This document shows, piece after piece, positions 1 to 6,056 of a stretch of DNA of 17,406 bases. The position numbers were made by a program, and so were the translations under genes. Under the pieces are notes generated by a model that did not search any database, had not been told where the DNA came from, and worked only from the letters and a program-made list of their open reading frames with translations. How positions within the stretch are numbered: position 1 is the first letter of the stretch; each line of letters opens with the position of its first letter. Source of the stretch: JADHUC01 sp964617665 (GTDB lineage Bacteria; Planctomycetota; Planctomycetia; Pirellulales; Pirellulaceae). The stretch spans positions 1 through 17,406 of the forward strand of contig CAZUAH010000284.1 of NCBI GenBank assembly GCA_964617665.1. The letters are read 5' to 3'.

Positions 1-188
1 CCTCACAAAACCAGCTCAGTTAACCAGGAAAGAGCAAGTTTGGCGCCCCCGAGGTCGCGCCTCCCCTTTTGGAAAAAGTAATAGTTCGTGTGTCGGCAAA
101 TCCAGCCGACGTCATCTGTCGAGACAATTCGGATCTGACCGTTGGCGACCAGTCTGGCGGTCGCGACTGATGGCGGCGGCGAACCGTC

Positions 189-683
189 TCATCGAAACAC
201 GATACGGCCGAATTGGCGTGTGGCGGGTTCGCCGCCTACCAGGTCGTAGCATCCGCTGAACATGGCGAAAGGACCGATCTTCGATCGGTATGCTTGAAAA
301 CCCCATATCGTTCCTTTGGCCGGGGGCTCCTCTGTCAGGTCGTCCAATGGTATTGATGCCTCGAAGACTCCGGACCTATCTTGGAGCGTGAACTTGAAGT
401 CCCAGTCTGGCCGCCACCAGCCACCCGTCTTTTCCTTTTCATAAGCGCGACTGTGAGTCGCCATCCACAAAGCACCGACGTTGCTGACGATGTGGTAGTA
501 GTGGTCGCGATTTCCCGTCACGTCAAAGAAGACTTCGATGCACGGCACGCGCCAGGCAAAATGAACTTGTTCGCCGGGCTGACTTCCTCGCCAAAGATCC
601 GTCGCCCACTGCGGCAGCGTTGGCTTTGTCTGATATTTGAACTCGATCGCCATGTGCAGGTGTGTCTTCGAGTCGAGCATCAC
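189..683 (-). CDS. CBM9-like carbohydrate-binding domain protein, probably 5'-truncated
   Basis: A 164-residue ORF that reads as the beta-sandwich of a CBM9-like (carbohydrate family 9 / DOMON-type) domain. Recognisable blocks are IEVFFDVTG near residue 50, a YYHIVSN strand, WWRPDWDFK, FEASIPLDDL, and the closing WGFQAYRS segment. In planctomycetes such domains usually sit at the end of larger secreted or surface proteins acting on polysaccharides. Here there is no signal peptide and no partner domain. The first codon is GTG (683) followed by ATG (680), without a clear Shine-Dalgarno. The frame stays open to 758 and the extra 25 residues (including CEQTSAGEVQC) look like the missing first strands of the domain, then a TGA at 759-761 closes it. 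I therefore suspect a gene remnant or 5'-truncated gene rather than a complete protein. It lies about 400 bp downstream of the M56-WD40 gene on the same strand. The domain class is fairly convincing; functional status is not. Confidence 0.6.
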   Translation of the reverse strand: MMLDSKTHLHMAIEFKYQTKPTLPQWATDLWRGSQPGEQVHFAWRVPCIEVFFDVTGNRDHYYHIVSNVGALWMATHSRAYEKEKTGGWWRPDWDFKFTLQDRSGVFEASIPLDDLTEEPPAKGTIWGFQAYRSKIGPFAMFSGCYDLVGGEPATRQFGRIVFR

Positions 684-1079
684 ACATTGGACTTCCCCTG
701 CCGACGTTTGTTCGCAGATCGAAATCGGGATGCAGTGTAACAGATTGCTCGCCCAAATTCAGATGCTCCATCATTATGTGTGACGGGAAGCAAGAAACAC
801 CAGTCGGCGGCCTGCAAAGCCGCCTTCGGGGCGCACCCTCCTTGAAAGCTTCGGCGGGGCGACCGGAGTCTCGAATTGGAAGCGCTTGCACGCGGCGGTG
901 TTCACGACCTCGACGTGAAGAGCGGGTCTCGCGCATCTGGTGGCGGTCGACTTCACTGACGTAGGTCAACGCAGGCTGTCAATTGAAGGCGGTGTGACAC
1001 CTGCGCGCGTACGGGCTGCGTGCAGACGAAAAGGATGCCATCGTTGGTTCCGCCACGGCTCGTCAGTCGCGTTGGGCGG
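684..1079. other. Gene-free stretch between the CBM9-like ORF and the M56-WD40 gene
   Basis: About 400 bp with several short overlapping ORFs on both strands, none with recognisable protein features. Its left end (684-758) continues the CBM9-like frame. A GC-rich inverted repeat lies at 806-824 (GGCGGC, 7-nt loop, GCCGCC), but it is not followed by a T-run on either strand and sits about 250 nt past the M56 stop, so I do not call it a terminator. No promoter was convincing. Confidence 0.5.
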
Positions 1080-4000
1080 TCAATGCTCGTCTTTCGGGTA
1101 GCGCGCCTCATTCGACCATCCCAACACGATGTCGGCAGAAGTCTGTGCATCGGGTGATGCAGGCACTACTGTCGGCCAGAGTCGAACCATGCCGTCCAAA
1201 GTCGCGGTGGCAAGGAGCGATCCGTCGGGGGACCGACACAATCCAAATATGGAAACTCGATCGGCTGGCCCCTCGTACTCGGATAGGAGTTCTCCCGAGT
1301 CGAGATCCCAGCGTAATAGACTTCCACCGTATTGTCCCGTGACAACGGACTTGCCACCCGGCGAGAATATCACTCGCTGAACCGAGTTGGGTGCCGTTAT
1401 GGTTGAAACAAGACGCCGCGTTTGGACGTCCCAGATTCGGAGCCTCGAGTCGGCACAGGCGGTGAGCAGGAGTCGGCCGTCGGGGCTGAAGCGGGCGCGG
1501 TCGATCATGTCGGTGTGACCGGGCAACGTTGCCAACTCCTTCCCGGTGGCGGCGTCCCACAGTTTTGCCTCACCCAGTTCTTCCCGCTTCTGCCAATGGC
1601 CCGTCGTGGTGGCGAGCGTTTTGCCGTCGGGCGAGAACGCGACACTCAACACGGGAAGCGATTGCTCGTCCGATGTCCATAGGTTCCGTTTCGATTTGAG
1701 GTCCCAAACCGACACGGCCTTGCTCCAGGTGGCCACGGCCAATTGCGTGCCGTCGGGCGAGAAGTCGATGTTAATCGAATACTCCAGGCCGGTGGCAAGC
1801 TCGCCGATCCTGTCGCCGGACGCCACATCCCAAAAGAAGATGCGACCAGCGTACGTTCCCGTCGCCAGTACCTTGCCATCCGGCGAGATCGCCGCACACG
1901 TGCTCGAGCAATCGTGTTCCTCCAGCAATCGTGACACCTGGCCGGTCTGCATGTCCCAAACTTTGATGACTTTGGTGATACCGCCGGCAATCAACCACTT
2001 CCCGTCGCGAGAGAAGGTGACGAACCGACAGTTCTTGCCATCTGTCGCCGGCAGAGTCGCAATCGGTGGAAAGGCCGGTGGTCTGGCCCTCCAGAGTTTG
2101 AGCGTTCCGTCCGAGCTGCCGCTGATCAGGGCGCTTGTGTCGGGCAAGAACGCCATCGAGGTGACGGGCTCGGAATGGCCTCGCGACGCGTCCCGCTCCT
2201 TGGCGGAAGCAGGATCCCAAAAGACAACGGTGCCGTCCGAGGTGCCAGCGGCCAGTGTTCTGCCTCGAGGTGAAAAGGCCAAACACCAGATGCCGCTGCG
2301 ATGCCGGCTTTGTATCCGCTGCTCATTGCCAGTCTCGATGTCTCGCAGGATAATCGTGCCGCCTCCGCCAGCGCTGGCCAACGTCTTCCCGTCTGGCGAG
2401 AATGCCAAAGCGCCCCCAAAACGTCCGTCCAACTTACTTATCTCGCTCTGCTTCTGAACATCCCACAGTCGCACCGTCTCGTCCGTGCTGCCCGAGGCCA
2501 ACATCTTCCCATCGGGCGAAAACGCCAGGCAGCGGACCATCTGGGCATGCCCCTCCAGGACCGCCTTTTCCTTGCCGGTCTCAAGGTCCCACAACCGAAT
2601 CGTATTGTCACGACTGCCCGAAGCGACGGTCTTTCCATCCGGCGCGAACGCCACGGAGAGCACCCAATCCGTGTGTCCCTCCAGACGCATCGGTTCACCG
2701 TTGCCTGTAACTTTCCACAGCTTCACCGTGTTATCGCAACTGCCCACCGCCAGGATCTTGCTGTCGGGAGAAAAGGCTACGGATGAAACCTCGGCATCAT
2801 CCTCGCTCAGAACCCGTTTCAGTTTCCCGGTTCGGGCATCGCGCAACCGAACGGTCTTGTCCTGGTGTGCCGACGCAATCGTCGATCCATCAGGCGAGCA
2901 CGCCATGGAGAGGATCGTAGACTGCGCATCCCGGATCGCCGCCTCCGGTTCGAGCATGGCTATCTGTTCGTGCGAGTCCACGTTCCACAGCCTCACGATG
3001 CCGCCTTGGCCGGCCGTGGCCACAGTTTTTCCATCCGGCGAAAATCGAGCGGACATGACATCGCCACTATGCCCCTGCAGCATTGCCACTTCACGACCGG
3101 ATTCGACCTCCCAAAGCCTGGCCGTACGGTCGTAACTGCCGCTGGCCAGCATCTTGCCATCCGGCGAAAAGTCGACCCATTCCAGAATGGACTGATGTCC
3201 CGAAAGCGTCGACGCAAGCTCGCCGGTTTCCGCTCGCCACAACCGAGCCACGCGATCACGACCAGCCGTTGCCACCAGTTTGCCATCCGGCGAGATTGCG
3301 ATGCCCAGAACCGAGTCGGGCATGTCCTTCATTTCGGCAATCTGTTTTCCCGACGCAATCTCCCAGACTCCCGCCCAGCCGAACCGGTCTTCACCGAACG
3401 GCCCGCCGCCAGCGACGATCCATTTCCCGTCACGCGAGAAGGCTACGCACTGCAAATTGAACGCGAGCGATGCGAGGCTCTTTAGCTCGTTCCCTTCCTT
3501 GGCGTCCCACAGTTTCAGGGCTCCTCTCGTGGTGGCGGTGACGAACGTTTTTCCATCCGGAGAGAAACGGACTCGGGCCGGTGCACCGCCCATGGCGATC
3601 TTGAGCACCTCCTCTCCGGATTCGATTGCGCGAATCTTGACCAGGTTGTCATCCAGGATCGAATAGAGCACCAGACGTCGATCCGGCGAGATGTGGACGG
3701 AGTAGATTCCTGTGGGCTCCTCCCACACCGCGATTTCCTTCCTCTGCTGCATGTCCCAGATTCGAACGGTTCCTTCCGTTCCGTGACTTCCATGAGCCGC
3801 CGCCAGAAGCCGCCCGTCGTTGGAAAAGGCCGTCGAGCGAATCGTCTGCACGTTGCGGCTGAGACCGATTGCCGCCTCCTCAAACTTGATCGGCTCGGGA
3901 AGCGAAAACCCCGAAACCTGCTTGGTGGTTCCTGCCACCGACTGTTTCTCGTCGGCCTTGCTCACTGCTGCGGATGTCGGGGGCTGGCTACCTCCCTGTG

Positions 4001-5216
4001 TCCCGTCGTTTTCCGTGGCCGTGGTTTGTGGTTCCGTTGCCGGCTCCTGTCCAACCGTCGGCCAGAGCGGCAGCGAGCACATAGCAACGAACAAAACCGC
4101 CAATCGTCCCGCGCCCGTCAGTCGTCGTGGCGTGTCGCCTTGCATGATCATTGTCAATCTCCGTTTCAGGGACTCAACTCGACCAAACCCGCTGGCCACC
4201 GGATGTACCGCGGGCTGCGACTCGGACAGGAAGTCGACCATTGCCAGCAATGCCTTCGCATACGGGCGTCCGCCGCCAGACATGTGCCACACGACCCACG
4301 CATCGCAACACGCCTCTTCGCTCCACTGAATCTCACGCCGAGCCCACCAAACCGCCGGATGCCACCAGTAGCAGCAACCGGCTGCGAGTTCCAGCAAACG
4401 GACCCAGTTATCGCGACGTTTCAGATGGCACAACTCATGAAGCAGAATGGCCTCGCGCTCTTGGCGATCCATTCGTGCCAGAAGCCCTTCCGGAAGGATG
4501 ATTTGGGGCCTTCCACCGAGTGACCATAGCAGTGGTGAAACCGTGTCGGGCACCAGCAGCGTCGCTGGCACACGCTTCAGCCCAATCTGCTTGGCCAACC
4601 GTTCAACCTCATCAACTAGCCAAGCCGGTGCTGCCGCGCCGTGCTTCAGCAATCGGCGGAATCGAGCGATCCGTACCACAGCCAACGTGGCGATCAGAAT
4701 CGAGCCGGCAATCCAGACAATAGCCAGAAGAGGCACGACGAGACGTCGCAGATTGAAAACGACGGCAGTTTGCGCAGCAGCCGAACCTCCTCCGGTTTCC
4801 AATGGCTCGACCGACCCTGCATCGGCGGCCGGGGCCCCAGCGGAAGACGGCACGGGCGCGGGGGCCGTGGCAGTGAGCGGCTCTTCCAAGACGATCGACG
4901 GATCGGCAGGCTGGATTGCATTGTCCCATTCAGCGACTGCCCCGGCGTGGATCTCATTCGGATTGTTCGGTCTGTCGTCCGCCTGCCTCTGCTGGGCAGC
5001 TTGCCGTTCGTCGTCGGCACCCGTATTCCCAGCGACCCACAGACTAGCAACCGGAATTTGGATAATCGGAGGCGTGAGCAGCTTGAGCAGGACAAGCAGC
5101 CAAAGGGCGTGAGCGAGCGCCGGGCGGCGGGCCAATCGGCCGACGCCAGCGGCCAGCACAGCCAAGAAGCCCGCCACAATTGCGTTGATCAGCGCGATCT
5201 CCAGAAGTGCGGACAT
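1080..5216 (-). CDS. BlaR1-like M56 membrane metalloprotease fused to 21 WD40 repeats
   Basis: A 1378-residue protein combining an M56 (BlaR1/MecR1) membrane zinc protease with WD40 propellers. Hydrophobic segments lie at about residues 8-30, 33-55, 158-182 and 368-386. The protease part between the third and fourth has HELCH at 260-264 (zinc ligands H260 and H264, catalytic E261) and the downstream EACCD motif with E301 as likely third ligand. By BlaR1 topology the protease faces the cytoplasm and the C-terminus is outside. From about residue 455 to the end there are 21 WD40 units of about 43 residues (typical FSPDGK and RLWD motifs), replacing the penicillin-sensor domain. An Ala/Pro-rich loop spans 61-157. 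I chose ATG 5216 because AGGGAG (5223-5228) sits 6 nt upstream; an in-frame GTG at 5231 overlaps the repressor stop as GTGA and is the alternative. It is the second gene of the operon with the BlaI-like repressor, which is its probable direct or indirect target. The signal sensed is unknown. Confidence 0.93.
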   Translation of the reverse strand: MSALLEIALINAIVAGFLAVLAAGVGRLARRPALAHALWLLVLLKLLTPPIIQIPVASLWVAGNTGADDERQAAQQRQADDRPNNPNEIHAGAVAEWDNAIQPADPSIVLEEPLTATAPAPVPSSAGAPAADAGSVEPLETGGGSAAAQTAVVFNLRRLVVPLLAIVWIAGSILIATLAVVRIARFRRLLKHGAAAPAWLVDEVERLAKQIGLKRVPATLLVPDTVSPLLWSLGGRPQIILPEGLLARMDRQEREAILLHELCHLKRRDNWVRLLELAAGCCYWWHPAVWWARREIQWSEEACCDAWVVWHMSGGGRPYAKALLAMVDFLSESQPAVHPVASGFGRVESLKRRLTMIMQGDTPRRLTGAGRLAVLFVAMCSLPLWPTVGQEPATEPQTTATENDGTQGGSQPPTSAAVSKADEKQSVAGTTKQVSGFSLPEPIKFEEAAIGLSRNVQTIRSTAFSNDGRLLAAAHGSHGTEGTVRIWDMQQRKEIAVWEEPTGIYSVHISPDRRLVLYSILDDNLVKIRAIESGEEVLKIAMGGAPARVRFSPDGKTFVTATTRGALKLWDAKEGNELKSLASLAFNLQCVAFSRDGKWIVAGGGPFGEDRFGWAGVWEIASGKQIAEMKDMPDSVLGIAISPDGKLVATAGRDRVARLWRAETGELASTLSGHQSILEWVDFSPDGKMLASGSYDRTARLWEVESGREVAMLQGHSGDVMSARFSPDGKTVATAGQGGIVRLWNVDSHEQIAMLEPEAAIRDAQSTILSMACSPDGSTIASAHQDKTVRLRDARTGKLKRVLSEDDAEVSSVAFSPDSKILAVGSCDNTVKLWKVTGNGEPMRLEGHTDWVLSVAFAPDGKTVASGSRDNTIRLWDLETGKEKAVLEGHAQMVRCLAFSPDGKMLASGSTDETVRLWDVQKQSEISKLDGRFGGALAFSPDGKTLASAGGGGTIILRDIETGNEQRIQSRHRSGIWCLAFSPRGRTLAAGTSDGTVVFWDPASAKERDASRGHSEPVTSMAFLPDTSALISGSSDGTLKLWRARPPAFPPIATLPATDGKNCRFVTFSRDGKWLIAGGITKVIKVWDMQTGQVSRLLEEHDCSSTCAAISPDGKVLATGTYAGRIFFWDVASGDRIGELATGLEYSINIDFSPDGTQLAVATWSKAVSVWDLKSKRNLWTSDEQSLPVLSVAFSPDGKTLATTTGHWQKREELGEAKLWDAATGKELATLPGHTDMIDRARFSPDGRLLLTACADSRLRIWDVQTRRLVSTITAPNSVQRVIFSPGGKSVVTGQYGGSLLRWDLDSGELLSEYEGPADRVSIFGLCRSPDGSLLATATLDGMVRLWPTVVPASPDAQTSADIVLGWSNEARYPKDEH
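1160..3855 (-). repeat. Tandem WD40-coding repeat array (21 units)
   Basis: Within the M56-WD40 gene, about 21 imperfect units of roughly 129 bp follow one another. The most conserved DNA block, seen on the plus strand as variants of CCATCCGGCGAGAA, encodes the FSPDGK turn of each blade. Units in the middle are closest to the WD40 consensus; the first two and the last are more divergent. Twenty-one units equal three seven-bladed propellers. Boundaries are approximate. Confidence 0.85.
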
Positions 5217-5222
5217 GGATGT

Positions 5223-5228
5223 CTCCCT
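5223..5228 (-). promoter_or_regulatory. Ribosome binding site of the M56-WD40 gene
   Basis: Read on the minus strand, AGGGAG lies 6 nt before ATG 5216. It overlaps the last codon region and stop of the upstream repressor gene (TGA ends at 5228), so the two genes are probably translationally coupled. It favours ATG 5216 over the GTG at 5231. Confidence 0.65.
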
Positions 5229-5641
5229 CACGATGAGCGGGGTTTCTTGCCAGTTTTGGCGTCCTTATCCCAGTGGTCGATCAGTTCCTGCAACGACTCG
5301 CGCTCCTCCGGCGCGAGAGGTTGAGCCTCGACCAAATGCTCCAAGAGAGGCGTCATGGATCCGTCGCAGAGACTATCAGCTACCGCCTTTAGCCGACGCC
5401 CGATCAACTCCTGGCGGTCGACCAGTGCGCGGAAGAGATACACGGAACCACTTCGCTTCCGCTTGACAAACCCTTTGCTTTCGAGGCGTTCCAGGAGCTT
5501 TTGGACGCTGGAAAAACTAGACGCCGTGCCGCTCGGGTACAACTCGTCGGTCAACTGTCGAATCGTCGCCGTTCCCATGGCCCAAAGGGCCTCCAACACG
5601 GCCTGCTCGGCTTGTGTCACATCTTGAGATATACGCCCCAT
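5228..5641 (-). CDS. blaI-like: BlaI/MecI/CopY-family transcriptional repressor
   Basis: A 137-residue winged-helix repressor of the BlaI/MecI family, normal in length. The N-terminal DNA-binding part contains the family pattern: TQAEQAVLEALW, TIRQLTDEL, SVQKLLERLESKGFV and the wing KRSGSVYLF. The C-terminal part (about residues 75-130) is the dimerisation region, where protease cleavage occurs in characterised relatives. I chose ATG 5641 because AGAGGAAG lies 5 nt upstream and the predicted transcription start is near 5679; the longer in-frame TTG at 5674 would leave almost no leader. Its stop overlaps a GTG of the M56-WD40 gene and the ATG of that gene is 11 nt further on, so the two form an operon. 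Two matching operators bracket its own promoter, implying autorepression, relieved when the M56 partner is activated. Copper-type CopY function is unlikely because no copper transporter is nearby. Confidence 0.93.
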   Translation of the reverse strand: MGRISQDVTQAEQAVLEALWAMGTATIRQLTDELYPSGTASSFSSVQKLLERLESKGFVKRKRSGSVYLFRALVDRQELIGRRLKAVADSLCDGSMTPLLEHLVEAQPLAPEERESLQELIDHWDKDAKTGKKPRSS

Positions 5642-5646
5642 CAATG

Positions 5647-5654
5647 CTTCCTCT
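5647..5654 (-). promoter_or_regulatory. Ribosome binding site of the BlaI-like gene
   Basis: Minus-strand AGAGGAAG, 5 nt before ATG 5641. It decides the start of the repressor against the longer ORF beginning at 5674. Confidence 0.65.
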
Positions 5655-5666
5655 GAAAGGTGCCTT

Positions 5667-5683
5667 CGAGACAAATTGTCTTG
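5667..5683 (-). promoter_or_regulatory. BlaI-type operator 1, over the predicted transcription start
   Basis: Plus-strand CGAGACA-AAT-TGTCTTG, a 17-bp inverted repeat with a 3-bp centre; the inner 13 bp AGACAAATTGTCT is fully palindromic around its middle base. The GACA/TGTC core resembles the TACA/TGTA or GACA/TGTC dyads bound by BlaI/MecI/CopY repressors. It covers the predicted start site near 5679, downstream of the -10 box. Confidence 0.8.
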
Positions 5684-5685
5684 TC

Positions 5686-5714
5686 AGTCTATGCGATGCA
5701 CTATTGGCTGTCAA
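5686..5714 (-). promoter_or_regulatory. Sigma-70-type promoter of the blaI-like/M56-WD40 operon
   Basis: Read on the minus strand, TTGACA (5714-5709, perfect -35) is followed by exactly 17 bp and TAGACT (5691-5686, 4 of 6 matches to TATAAT). The predicted start is about 5679, giving a leader of some 38 nt with the ribosome binding site at 5647-5654. Operator 2 overlaps the -35 and operator 1 covers the start. Confidence 0.75.
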
Positions 5715-5728
5715 GACATTTTGTCTTG
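5712..5728 (-). promoter_or_regulatory. BlaI-type operator 2, overlapping the -35 box
   Basis: Plus-strand CAAGACA-TTT-TGTCTTG, a perfect 17-bp inverted repeat with a 3-bp centre. It shares both half-sites with operator 1 except one base, and the two centres (5675 and 5720) are 45 bp apart. Its left half overlaps the -35 hexamer by three bases, so a bound dimer should block polymerase. Confidence 0.82.
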
Positions 5729-6056
5729 TGGGTCCGGTTTCTTGAGAAACGCCGCACACTGGTCCGGTCATGGGTAGACAACCTCCGGCATCCAACCTAG
5801 CTGGTATACACTGACTGAGGCCTAGCAGCGTCTGCTCGTTGCGTTCCCTGGTGCACGCCGATGTGTTGCAGACTCAACCCGCCCAATTGATCTATGCAGG
5901 CGTCGTCCCTCAAGCCGGCCGACCGCACGATGAGCGATCAACCGCAAAGAGGAAGTACACTTCGCGACATCCGACCAAGTCGGCTGGCTGAACACAGACT
6001 CCGGGAATTCTCCGACAGCTCGAGGGGACGGACTCGCCGCCCTTGTCACCATCGCT
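5729..6056. other. Intergenic region between operator 2 and the protease-less M56-like gene
   Basis: This 328-bp gap holds no convincing gene. It contains the dispersed repeat copy at 5938-6022. A minus-strand ORF at 5822-6052 carries the string AVGEFPESVFSQP, which resembles the C-terminus of the hydrolase at the right edge of the window and comes from the repeat. No clear rho-independent terminator was found after the stop at 6057. Confidence 0.5.
5938..6022 (-). repeat. Dispersed repeat, copy A
   Basis: On the minus strand, 6022-5957 matches the copy at 16667-16602 at about 53 of 66 positions by hand alignment. Its distal part (5973-5938) matches the copy at 8985-8950 at 31 of 36 positions. 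It lies just downstream of the protease-less M56-like gene. It may be a remnant of a hydrolase 3' end or a short dispersed intergenic element. Confidence 0.65.

Noticed and set aside
120..136. Extra BlaI operator (CGAGACA half-site)
   Set aside because: Only the left half-site is present; the expected TGTCTTG at the matching distance is missing.
806..824. GC-rich hairpin as terminator
   Set aside because: No T-run on either strand and too far from the M56-WD40 stop to be its obvious terminator.
1546..2457. 303-codon plus-strand ORF
   Set aside because: It lies opposite the WD40 repeats of the M56-WD40 gene; its recurring LPSGE-like strings are the reverse complement of the conserved FSPDG blocks.
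4365..4440. Cysteine cluster around the M56 active site as a redox or metal switch
   Set aside because: Cysteines in HELCH, CCYWW and EACCD look like ordinary variation of planctomycete M56 proteins; nothing in the sequence specifically supports a separate metal site.
3693..4523. 276-codon plus-strand ORF
   Set aside because: Antisense to the M56 protease and first WD40 units, with no recognisable protein features, whereas the minus frame has HELCH and membrane segments.
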